A stretch of 6,348 bases of DNA from Candidatus Competibacteraceae bacterium (lineage in GTDB: Bacteria > Pseudomonadota > Gammaproteobacteria > Competibacterales > Competibacteraceae), in NCBI GenBank assembly GCA_003527885.1, contig DPWB01000081.1:1-6348 (forward strand), read 5' to 3'. The notes under the pieces are model-generated. The model had not been told where the DNA came from. It did no database searches and worked only from the letters and a program-made list of their open reading frames with translations. Of the stretch, positions 1 to 6,348 are shown piece by piece. Each line of letters starts with the position of its first letter. The stretch's first letter is position 1. The translations under genes and the position numbers were made by a program.

Positions 1-152
1 TCGCGCACCAGCGATTCCAGCCCGCGCAGCGCTTCGGGCAGGCGCACGGCGGTTTCCAGGTAGCGGTGATTCACCGAGCGCAGTTCCCAGATCATCGTAC
101 CCCAGGTGCTGGCTTGTTCCTGGCGCGCGAAAGCGGTCATGCTGCGTAACAT
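1..152 (-). CDS. yicC: YicC/YloC-family endoribonuclease, 5' part only
   Basis: Reading the minus strand from the ATG at 152 gives 50 codons before the window edge, beginning MLRSMTAFARQEQ and continuing with WELRSVNHRYLE and RLPEALRGLE. This matches the N-terminus of E. coli YicC (MIRSMTAYARRE, then WEMRSVNQRYLE), which fixes both the family and the start. A GAGG ribosome-binding site lies 7 bases upstream of the ATG (plus-strand bases 160-163). YicC proteins are cytoplasmic endoribonucleases of about 290 residues implicated in RNA turnover, so about five sixths of the gene lies outside the window. The gene diverges from rph, as it does in E. coli. A second in-frame ATG at 140 (residue 5) is possible, but the family alignment favours 152. 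The family is clear; the state of the rest of the gene is unknown. Confidence 0.9.
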   Translation of the reverse strand, partial: MLRSMTAFARQEQASTWGTMIWELRSVNHRYLETAVRLPEALRGLESLVR

Positions 153-205
153 GGCGTAACCTCAACAGTGGTGATTTCGTAAGCTTAGGCGCTATTGGCT
201 ATCGT

Positions 206-227
206 GGCGCGTCCGCGCCGGTTTTTT
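206..227 (+). terminator. Possible terminator-like hairpin with T run in the yicC/rph spacer
   Basis: On the plus strand GGCGC (206-210), a 4-base loop and GCGCC (215-219) form a short GC-only stem, followed two bases later by six T residues (222-227). This has the shape of a Rho-independent terminator, although the stem is only 5 bp. It lies upstream of the predicted rph promoter, so it could stop antisense transcription coming through yicC or insulate the two divergent genes. In GC-rich DNA such a short stem may arise by chance. Confidence 0.3.
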
Positions 228-231
228 CCGT

Positions 232-245
232 CGCGGCCGGCCGCG
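232..245. repeat. Perfect 14-base palindrome CGCGGCCGGCCGCG
   Basis: The 14 bases equal their own reverse complement. They lie midway in the spacer between the divergent yicC and rph genes, between the T run and the predicted rph promoter. It could be a dimeric protein-binding site or simply a GC-rich coincidence; no known operator consensus is recognised. Confidence 0.4.
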
Positions 246-280
246 CCCCACGCATTGTATCCTGCCGGGTGGACGGGTTC

Positions 281-289
281 TGCTATAGT
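281..289 (+). promoter_or_regulatory. Predicted extended -10 promoter for rph-rdgB
   Basis: TGCTATAGT matches the extended -10 pattern TGnTATAAT with one mismatch, 38 bases before the rph start codon. No good -35 hexamer lies 16-18 bases upstream; the TTGTAT at 255-260 is 23 bases away. Extended -10 promoters can work without a strong -35. Transcription would begin near 296 and give a leader of roughly 30 bases before rph. This is a pattern match only. Confidence 0.5.
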
Positions 290-327
290 TCGCCCCCATC
301 AATCTTATCGACCTCGGAAATCCCACC

Positions 328-1050
<723 letters not shown>

Positions 1051-1071
1051 GCGCGCGGGAGCGGTTTTTCA

Positions 1072-1674
1072 ATGCGCAAAATCGTTCTGGCGACCGGCAA
1101 TCCCGGTAAGGTTCGGGAGTTCGAGGCCGTTCTTGCCGGTTTCGATCTGGAGATCATCCCGCAGTCGGACTATAGCGTGCCCGAGGTGGAAGAAACCGGC
1201 CTCACCTTTGTCGAGAATGCGTTGATCAAGGCCCGCAACGCCGCAAGACACGCCGGCTTGTCGGCGCTGGCCGACGATTCCGGCTTGGTGGTGGACGCGC
1301 TCGACGGCGCGCCGGGCATCTACTCGGCCCGTTACGCCGGTTCCGGCGCCGGCGATCGCGCCAACATCGAAAAATTACTGGCCGAGATGGCCGGGGTGCC
1401 GGCGGGACAGCGCATCGCCCGCTTCGTTTGCGCGCTCGCGCTGTTGCGCCATCCCGCCGATCCGACGCCGCTGATCTGCCAGGCGAGCTGGGAAGGGGAG
1501 GTGCTGGCCGAACCGCGCGGCGCGGGCGGTTTCGGTTACGATCCGATCTTTTTCGTCCCCGGCGAACAGTTGAGCGCCGCCGAACTGGAACCCGCCGTCA
1601 AGAACCGGCTCAGCCATCGCGGGCGGGCGCTAGCGCTGTTGCGCCAGCATTTGGCCGCTACGGGTGCGGGTTAA
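1072..1674 (+). CDS. rdgB: dITP/XTP pyrophosphatase (HAM1/RdgB family)
   Basis: This 200-residue protein removes non-canonical purine nucleotides by hydrolysing dITP, ITP and XTP to monophosphates and pyrophosphate, keeping them out of DNA and RNA. E. coli RdgB has 197 residues. The family signature is complete: the nucleotide-binding TGNPGK at 8-13, [10 protein letters not shown] at 41-50 with the metal-binding Glu41, ADDSG at 67-71 with the catalytic Asp69, [12 protein letters not shown] at 79-90, the base-recognition GGFGYDPIF at 152-160, and Lys177 with SHRG at 181-184. The ATG at 1072 has GGAG 10 bases upstream (1058-1061) and gives the family-typical N-terminus. The 21-base gap from rph suggests one transcript. 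Its TAA stop falls in a TTAA that also supplies the stop of the convergent gene downstream. Confidence 0.97.
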   Translation: MRKIVLATGNPGKVREFEAVLAGFDLEIIPQSDYSVPEVEETGLTFVENALIKARNAARHAGLSALADDSGLVVDALDGAPGIYSARYAGSGAGDRANIEKLLAEMAGVPAGQRIARFVCALALLRHPADPTPLICQASWEGEVLAEPRGAGGFGYDPIFFVPGEQLSAAELEPAVKNRLSHRGRALALLRQHLAATGAG

Positions 1675-2222
1675 AGCGGTGGCGTGCCGATCGAGACCAT
1701 GAGCGGTTCCAGCTGTCGCCATGCGCGTTGAGCCTCCTGTTTGGACAACACCTTGGGTAGCATATCGTGAATGGCGTCGAGTTCGACGCGCAATTCCTCG
1801 GGGGTGGTGGTGGCCTCGATGCGATTGATGCGACGCTCGGCGGTGGGTCCCATGGTTCCCAACAGGATGAAGCGGATAAATTCCTTGGCTTTTTGCAAGT
1901 TGAATTCCGCATCGTGCGGCGGTTGAAAATCCAGCGGTCGCGCGCCGGCAGCGGGCGACTGGAGGGGGTTGAGAGTAGGCTGACGGGATGTTTCGAGTAG
2001 GGTGAAGGCGGGGTTGGGTGCAATAAAACCGTCTATCTCCAATTGCGCCAAGACGCTCTCGATTTCGCCGAGCTTTACCAGCTTTTTGGCGAGTTCTGAG
2101 ACGGTCGCTTGACCGTTGACCATGATCAAGACATGGCGGGATGTGGCCGGCAAGTGATGCGTCCGCTTTGCGATTTCTTCTAAACCTTTGGAAGTCTTGA
2201 TCGGTGCTTGATTTGGGTGCAT
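1671..2222 (-). CDS. Hypothetical protein, 183 residues, possible winged-helix N-terminus
   Basis: I do not recognise a named family. The ATG at 2222 is well supported by AAGGA 7 bases upstream (plus-strand bases 2230-2234). Residues about 9-68 ([20 protein letters not shown], then an [17 protein letters not shown] stretch ending LEIDGFIAP) look like a small helical domain with a winged-helix pattern. I have an impression of similar KT-x-KG-x-x-E-I-A starts in other proteobacterial hypothetical proteins, but cannot confirm it. Residues about 69-103 are Pro/Ala-rich and probably a linker. Residues about 104-178 are predicted helical and charged ([20 protein letters not shown], then [20 protein letters not shown]). 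There is no signal peptide or obvious membrane segment. It converges on rdgB, overlapping it by four bases, and diverges from hemW. The 5' third has lower GC than its neighbours. The reading frame and start are credible; the function is unknown. Confidence 0.82.
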   Translation of the reverse strand: MHPNQAPIKTSKGLEEIAKRTHHLPATSRHVLIMVNGQATVSELAKKLVKLGEIESVLAQLEIDGFIAPNPAFTLLETSRQPTLNPLQSPAAGARPLDFQPPHDAEFNLQKAKEFIRFILLGTMGPTAERRINRIEATTTPEELRVELDAIHDMLPKVLSKQEAQRAWRQLEPLMVSIGTPPL

Positions 2223-2475
2223 GTTGTATTCCTTACGATTATTTCCAGACAGGTCAAAGGGAGCTAATGGATGATGCTTGAGTTCTATGGGGTGAGCCTA
2301 TTGGTTCGCCGATAAGGCGCTGACTAGGACATAGGCACGGCTTTTAGGCGTAGATGCTCTTGGCGGTTTACATGTTTTCTGTTAATGATTCCTGACTTAC
2401 GCCCATTGACCTATTAGAGCGCAGAGCCGCTTCGATAACAATTATCCCGGTTTGTGCGTTCAATTTAAAAGGCTT
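2223..2475. other. Divergent spacer between the 183-residue gene and hemW
   Basis: These 253 bases must hold promoters for both flanking genes and have lower GC than the coding regions. I find only weak matches. On the minus strand AATAAT (plus-strand bases 2238-2243) resembles a -10 box with a poor TTAGCT at -35. On the plus strand TTGACC (2406-2411) resembles a -35, but the nearest -10-like GATAAC (2434-2439) is 22 bases away, which is too far. CGCC-GATAA-GGCG forms a 4-bp hairpin without a T run. No open reading frame or RNA gene is supported. Confidence 0.35.
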
Positions 2476-3645
2476 ATGAAGCATAACGATATAAACGTCG
2501 TCGCGTTGCCATTGACGCTCTATATCCACATTCCCTGGTGTGTCCGCAAATGCCCTTACTGCGATTTCAATTCCCATGAAACGCGCGGGCCGGTGCCGGA
2601 GCGCGCTTACGTGGATGCATTACTCGCCGATTTGGAGCAGGATTTGCCGCGGGTGTGGGGACGACGCATCGCCAGCCTCTTTATCGGCGGCGGCACGCCG
2701 AGCCTGTTCTCGGCCGAAGCGCTGGATCGGTTGCTATCGGGCTTGCGCGCCCGGCTGCCGCTGCGCCCGGATTTGGAAGTCACCCTGGAAGCGAATCCGG
2801 GCACGGTGGAGCGGGGCCGGTTCGCGGAATTTCGGGCCACCGGCATCAACCGGCTGTCGGTTGGGGTGCAAAGTTTCAACGACGACCAGTTGCGGCGGCT
2901 AGGGCGCATTCACGACCGTCGCGACGCGTTCGCCGCCGCCGAAGCCGCTCACGCGGCCGGGTTGACTAATTTCAATCTGGATTTGATGTTTGGCCTGCCG
3001 GACCAGACCGTCGAGCAAGCGCTGGCCGATGTGGCCAACGCCGTGGCGCTGGAACCGGCGCATCTGTCGTATTACCAACTGACCATCGAACCGAACACCG
3101 CGTTTCACCGTGCGCCACCGCCGTTGCCGGACGATGAGACCAGCGACGCCATCCAGCAATGCGCGCAAGCGGAGCTGGCTCGATGCGGTTATCAGCGTTA
3201 CGAGGTCTCGGCGTACGCCCGCGAGGGGCGGCGTTGCCAGCACAATCTGAATTACTGGGAATTCGGTGATTATCTCGGCATCGGGGCCGGCGCGCACGGC
3301 AAGCTGAGCGATCCCGCCACCGGCCAAATCCGCCGGCTTTGGAAACTCAAGCACCCGCGCGATTATCTGGGGCAAGCCGGTACGGCAGCCGCTATCGGCG
3401 GCGATGAGCCGATTCGAGCGATTGATCTGCCAGTGGAATTTCTGATGAACGCTTTAAGGTTGGTTGAGGGTGTGACGGCCGAATCGTTCGGCGAGCGCAC
3501 TGGCTTGTCGTTGGATGCGCTGGAGCCGGCATTGGGTCAGGCGCGGGCGAGCGATTTGTTGGACGCCGATCCGCAGCGCTTGCGGCCGACCGCGCTGGGC
3601 CTGCGGTTCTTGAACGATGTGTTGCAACGGTTTATGCCGGATTAG
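2476..3645 (+). CDS. hemW: Radical SAM haem chaperone HemW (HemN-like family)
   Basis: This 389-residue protein (E. coli HemW has 378) belongs to the oxygen-independent coproporphyrinogen oxidase-like family. HemW members are regarded as haem-binding chaperones rather than true oxidases. The radical SAM cluster motif is IPWCVRKCPYCDF, with Cys22, Cys26 and Cys29. A Phe occupies the position where genuine HemN has a fourth Cys, which points to HemW. Further motifs are LFIGGGTPS near 68-76 (SAM binding), NRLSVGVQSF at 125-134, HNLNYW at 256-261 and GIGAGAHG at 268-275; HNxxYW is characteristic of HemW. I chose the ATG at 2476, preceded by AAAAGG only 3 bases away, an unusually short spacing. 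A TTG at 2452 would add eight residues but has no clear ribosome-binding site. The 3' end overlaps the convergent aguA-like gene by 14 bases. The gene is intact. Confidence 0.94.
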   Translation: MKHNDINVVALPLTLYIHIPWCVRKCPYCDFNSHETRGPVPERAYVDALLADLEQDLPRVWGRRIASLFIGGGTPSLFSAEALDRLLSGLRARLPLRPDLEVTLEANPGTVERGRFAEFRATGINRLSVGVQSFNDDQLRRLGRIHDRRDAFAAAEAAHAAGLTNFNLDLMFGLPDQTVEQALADVANAVALEPAHLSYYQLTIEPNTAFHRAPPPLPDDETSDAIQQCAQAELARCGYQRYEVSAYAREGRRCQHNLNYWEFGDYLGIGAGAHGKLSDPATGQIRRLWKLKHPRDYLGQAGTAAAIGGDEPIRAIDLPVEFLMNALRLVEGVTAESFGERTGLSLDALEPALGQARASDLLDADPQRLRPTALGLRFLNDVLQRFMPD

Positions 3646-4689
3646 CGGCGGCCGGCATCACCCCGGCTGGCAAACTGCATGGTCGCGCGTGCAGGCTGCC
3701 GCCCTGGTGGGTCAGCGTGGCGCATGGCACGCCCTTGATGTCATGGTTCGGGAAACAACCGCTCAAGCGCTCCAACGCCACCGCATCCAGCGGATCGCCG
3801 TAGGTCGGCACCAGCACCGCGCCGTTCAAGATCAGGAAATTGGCGTAACCGGCGGGCAGACGGTTGCCCCGCTCGTCGCGCCGGGGGGCGGGTAGCGGCA
3901 GTTCGATCAAGCGGTAGGGTTCGCCGCTGGCGGTGCGAAAGCTCCGCAATTCCTCCGCCATAGCCTGTAGCGGCCCGTAGTGGGGATCGGCGGTATCGGC
4001 GCAGCCCTGGTAAGCGATGGTGCGGGCATCGCAAAACCGCGCCAGCGTATCGGTGTGGCTGTCGGTGTCATCGCCGAGCAGATGGCCGTGCTCCAGCCAC
4101 AAAAACCGGCTAATACCCAGCGTTTCACCGAGCCGCCGCTCCAGCGCCGCGCGATCCAGCCCGTTGCGGTTGGGGTTCAGCAGGCATCGGGTGGTCAGCA
4201 GCGTGCCGGCGCCATCGGTTTCGATGCTGCCGCCTTCCAAAATCAAATCGACAGGTTCCAGCGGGGTCGCGGCAAACGCTCCCAGCGCGTGCAGCCGAAC
4301 GGTGATTCGGTCGTCGAGTTCATGAGGGAATTTGCCGCCCCAGCCGTTGAAGCGGAAATCCAGCAATACCGGTTGACCGTTCCGATAAACCGTGATCGGG
4401 CCGTGGTCGCGCGCCCAAATGTCGTTGGACGCTACCACATGCAAGCGACAGCGAGAGCTGTCGGCGCTGGCGACATGCAGCAAGTCTTGGACGTGCTGGC
4501 GATGGCCGTTATCGCGACAGCCGATAACGGCGGTTTGGTCACGGCTAAAATGGCGGCGGCCAAGACCGTGAAGGTCCGGTCCGCTTGGCTCAGACGATGC
4601 CGCCAGTCGCTGTCAGCGTGCGGCCAAGTCAGCAGGATGGCGTCTTGAGGCACCCATTCGGCGGGCAAAACGGTTTCGGTGCGCGACAT
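3632..4689 (-). pseudogene. aguA: Agmatine deiminase (PAD_porph family), frameshifted
   Basis: The intact family hydrolyses agmatine to N-carbamoylputrescine and ammonia in the arginine decarboxylase route to putrescine. The start is the ATG at 4689, with AAAGGGAG 7 bases upstream (plus-strand bases 4697-4704). Its frame gives LPAEWVPQDAILLTWPHADS and continues to about residue 51 (ILAVTK), then loses homology and stops near 4432. The next frame resumes TAVIGCRDNGHRQHVQ and runs to the TAA at 3632, containing WARDHGPI, FNGWGGKF, LEGGSIETDG, LLNPNRN, GHLLGDDTDSHTDTLARFC and YANFLILNGAVLVPTYGD, all typical of the family. Joining the frames needs a one-base (or four-base) loss near 4531-4540, giving about 352 residues. 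At the active site the sequenced frame reads GGSLHARPCSLPAGV; one added T after 3689 and one removed T at 3672-3674 give GGSLHCATMQLPAGV with the catalytic Cys. No aguB partner is in the window. It may be decay or sequence error; the family call is firm. Confidence 0.87.
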
Positions 4690-4781
4690 GAATCGGCTCC
4701 CTTTCGTCAAGGTGCGACCAATGCGTCCCGCCGAATTCAACCTCGGGCGTTGCGCGCCTGTGGGATTGAGCGCGGCGACCG

Positions 4782-5699
4782 TCAGTCGAACAAACCGCCC
4801 ACCGACAGATAGCGTTCCCCGGTATCGTAACAGAAGGTCAGAATCCGGCTGCCGTCGGGAATTCCTGGCAATTTCTGGGCGATGGCCGCGAGCGACGCGC
4901 CAGAAGAAATCCCGATAAAAATGCCCTCTTCCTTGACGCAGCGCACGGCGTATTTGAAGGCGTCTTCCTGGGTGACTTGGATCACCCCATCCAGGATATC
5001 GGTGTTCAGCACCATCGGCACGAAGCCGGCGCCGATGCCCTGAATGGGGTGCGGGCCGCGCTGGCCGCCGCTCAACACCGGCGAAGCAGTGGGTTCGACG
5101 GCGAATACCTTGAGCGCGGGGAATTTTTCCTTCAACACTTCGGCGCAACCGGTGATGTGACCCCCGGTGCCGACGCCGGTGATCAGGTAATCCAGTCCTT
5201 CGGGAAAATCGTTCAGAATCTCTTGCGCCGTGGTGCGGCGGTGGACCGTGACGTTGGCCGCGTTTTCGAACTGCTGGGGCATCCAGGCGTTCGGGGTTTC
5301 TTTCACCAGTTCCTGGGCTTTTTCGATCGCTCCCGGCATCCCTTTTTCCTTGGGGGTCAGCACCAGTTCCGCGCCCAGCGCCGCCAGATAGCGCCGCCGT
5401 TCCACCGACATCGATTCGGGCATGGTCAGGATCAGGCGATAGCCCTTGGCGGCCGCCACCAGCGCCAGCGCGATCCCGGTGTTGCCGGAGGTCGGTTCGA
5501 TGATGACGGTATCGGGTTTCAGGATACCGCGCCGTTCGGCGTCCTCAACCATGGCCAGCCCGATGCGGTCTTTGATGCTGCCGCCGGGATTGACGCGCTC
5601 CTGCTTCATCCAGATTTCGACCTTGCGGTCCGCGAACAGCCGGTTGATGCGGACGTGGGGGGTGTTGCCGATGGTTTCAAGGATGTTGTTCGCTTTCAT
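4782..5699 (-). CDS. cysK: Cysteine synthase (O-acetylserine sulfhydrylase)
   Basis: This 305-residue PLP enzyme of the cysteine synthase family makes L-cysteine and acetate from O-acetylserine and sulfide, the last step of sulfur assimilation in the cytoplasm. The N-terminus [14 protein letters not shown] is characteristic. Lys43 in NPGGSIKDR is the PLP Schiff-base lysine, EPTSGNTG at 68-75 binds the substrate carboxylate, GVGTGGH at 175-181 is the PLP phosphate loop, and GISSGA at 263-268 supplies the serine facing the pyridine nitrogen. The end, [15 protein letters not shown], is typical. The PQQFENAAN segment fits CysK-type enzymes better than CysM, though the length is close to CysM (303) and shorter than E. 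coli CysK (323). The ATG at 5699 has GAGGA 6 bases upstream (plus-strand bases 5706-5710). The aguA-like gene follows on the same strand after 92 bases with no clear terminator, so read-through is possible. The gene is intact. Confidence 0.95.
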   Translation of the reverse strand: MKANNILETIGNTPHVRINRLFADRKVEIWMKQERVNPGGSIKDRIGLAMVEDAERRGILKPDTVIIEPTSGNTGIALALVAAAKGYRLILTMPESMSVERRRYLAALGAELVLTPKEKGMPGAIEKAQELVKETPNAWMPQQFENAANVTVHRRTTAQEILNDFPEGLDYLITGVGTGGHITGCAEVLKEKFPALKVFAVEPTASPVLSGGQRGPHPIQGIGAGFVPMVLNTDILDGVIQVTQEDAFKYAVRCVKEEGIFIGISSGASLAAIAQKLPGIPDGSRILTFCYDTGERYLSVGGLFD

Positions 5700-5944
5700 G
5701 GATTTTCCTCGCGCTCGCGATGGTGGGAAGTCGCGGATGTAAAACGGGTCAGGCCGTAACAGTAACAAATAATTTTGTACGAACAGCAGAATAAATTAGC
5801 AGTTAGAAATAGCTTTTTTTCATATCGAAACCCGCTCGGGCGGATGGGCGCGCCGCACCGCCGCGCTTGCGTAGTGCGGGCGGCCTGCCCAACAATGCGC
5901 CTTGCGACAGCCGTCGCCACCCGTGCCTTGGAGGAGTGTTCCTC
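5700..5944. other. Divergent spacer between cysK and the MoxR-type gene
   Basis: This 245-base spacer must carry promoters for both genes. Its core (about 5757-5826) is strikingly AT-rich for this GC-rich window, with stretches such as AAATAATTTTG and GAATAAATTAG, which suits a promoter region. Several weak -10-like and -35-like hexamers occur on both strands, but no pair has convincing spacing, so no exact promoter is called. A GGAGGAG ribosome-binding site for the plus-strand gene lies at 5930-5936. No RNA gene or open frame is supported. Confidence 0.45.
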
Positions 5945-6258
5945 ATGTCCGAATCGCGTTTTCGTGGGACCGACCGTTACGTTGCGACCGACGATCTGAT
6001 GATGGCGGTGAATGCCGCCGTCACCTTGGGCCGACCGCTGCTGGTGAAGGGCGAGCCGGGGACCGGCAAGACCCAACTGGCCGAGGAAGTCGCGCTCGCC
6101 CTGAAACGGCCCTTCTTGCAATGGCACATCAAATCCACCACCAAGGCCCAGCAAGGCTTGTACGAGTACGACGCCGTGTCGCGGCTGCGCGATTCGCAAC
6201 TGGGCGATGCGCGGGTGCACGACATCGGCAATTACATCGTCAAGGGCAAGCTGTGGGA
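5945..6258 (+). CDS. MoxR-family AAA+ ATPase, N-terminal part, cut by adapter
   Basis: The genuine sequence covers 104 codons plus two bases. The ATG at 5945 is fixed by a strong GGAGGAG 8 bases upstream (5930-5936). The protein starts MSESRFRGTDRYVATDDLMM, followed by the Walker A motif GEPGTGKT at 36-43 and the conserved stretches WHIKSTTKAQQGLYEYDA and VSRLRDSQLGDARVHDIGNY. These fit MoxR-type ATPases, chaperone-like AAA+ proteins of about 280 residues that often work with a von Willebrand factor A protein encoded next door. Walker B, sensor and arginine-finger regions are missing because the real sequence stops at 6258. The open frame continues to a TGA at 6323-6325, but residues after LW are adapter (CLLYTSPSPRD and onward) and do not belong to the protein. 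Substrate and partners cannot be judged here. Confidence 0.9.
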
Positions 6259-6324
6259 CTGTCTCTTATACACATCTCCGAGCCCACGAGACCGTACTAG
6301 ATCTCGTATGCCGTCTTCTGCTTG
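6259..6324 (+). other. Illumina Nextera adapter (not biological)
   Basis: The 19 bases CTGTCTCTTATACACATCT (6259-6277) are the Tn5 mosaic end used in Nextera libraries. They are followed by CCGAGCCCACGAGAC (6278-6292), the rest of the read-2 adapter, then the 8-base index CGTACTAG (6293-6300, as in i7 index N702), and then the P7-side sequence starting ATCTCGTATGCC and ending CTGCTTG (6301-6324). Order and content match the library adapter exactly as read through from an insert. This is untrimmed adapter, not an insertion element. Confidence 0.99.
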
Positions 6325-6348
6325 AAAAAAAACTACAAGAAATTACGA
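6325..6348 (+). other. Run-off bases after the adapter
   Basis: Eight A residues (6325-6332) and 16 further bases follow the end of the P7 adapter. Sequencing past the end of a library fragment commonly gives an A run and arbitrary calls. These bases should not be treated as genomic. Confidence 0.92.

Noticed and set aside
4531..4540. Programmed -1 frameshifting as an explanation for the split agmatine deiminase.
   Set aside because: The junction (ACC AAA CCG on the minus strand) does not form a classical X XXY YYZ slippery heptamer, the family is not known to use recoding, and two more indels occur in the same gene.
4432..5148. A 238-codon minus-strand open frame that includes the aguA N-terminus.
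   Set aside because: Only the part from 4689 is real coding sequence; the part upstream overlaps the 3' end of cysK in the wrong frame, and the end past the frameshift has no homology.
4977..5759. A 260-codon plus-strand open frame antisense to cysK.
   Set aside because: The cysK frame on the minus strand is complete with all catalytic motifs; the antisense frame has no recognisable domain and a composition typical of GC-rich shadows.
6259..6277. The 19-base Tn5 mosaic end could suggest a transposon end next to the ATPase gene.
   Set aside because: It is followed immediately by the Nextera read-2 adapter, an index and the P7 tail, so it comes from library preparation, not from a genomic Tn5-like element.
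6325..6332. A run could be read as part of a terminator or a poly(A) tract.
   Set aside because: It directly follows the P7 adapter end and is sequencer run-off.

Overview
The window is a GC-rich chromosomal segment of housekeeping genes, most likely from a gammaproteobacterium. The predicted RNase PH, RdgB, HemW and YicC proteins align by eye, almost residue for residue in their key motifs, with the E. coli proteins. The pairing of yicC divergent from rph, and of rdgB near hemW, is a typical gammaproteobacterial arrangement. The genus cannot be resolved from the sequence alone. I see no rRNA, tRNA, CRISPR array, insertion sequence or phage gene.

Layout from left to right: the 5' end of yicC (minus strand, cut by the window edge); a divergent spacer with a likely extended -10 promoter; rph and rdgB as a tight plus-strand pair (RNA 3'-end trimming and nucleotide-pool sanitation); a minus-strand gene for an unrecognised 183-residue protein, convergent with rdgB and sharing its stop region; a 253-base divergent spacer; hemW (radical SAM haem chaperone family, plus strand); a disrupted agmatine deiminase gene (aguA-like, minus strand) whose 3' end overlaps that of hemW; cysK (O-acetylserine sulfhydrylase, minus strand); an AT-rich divergent spacer; and the first 104 codons of a MoxR-family AAA+ ATPase gene.

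The right end is not biological. From 6259 the sequence is an Illumina Nextera adapter: 19-base transposon mosaic end, rest of the read-2 adapter, an 8-base index, the P7 tail, then an A run and unplaced bases. The ATPase gene is therefore truncated artificially, and the last residues of its open frame are translated adapter.

The most interesting internal observation is in the aguA-like gene. It has one uncompensated frameshift near codon 51. It also has a pair of apparently compensating one-base indels across the catalytic-cysteine motif, so the sequenced frame reads SLHARPCS where the family pattern, restored by shifting the frame, would read SLHCATMQ. This may be gene decay or sequence error. 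The adapter carry-over shows that quality at the contig end was not fully controlled. I found no convincing undescribed multi-gene system; the only real unknown is the 183-residue protein lodged between rdgB and hemW.
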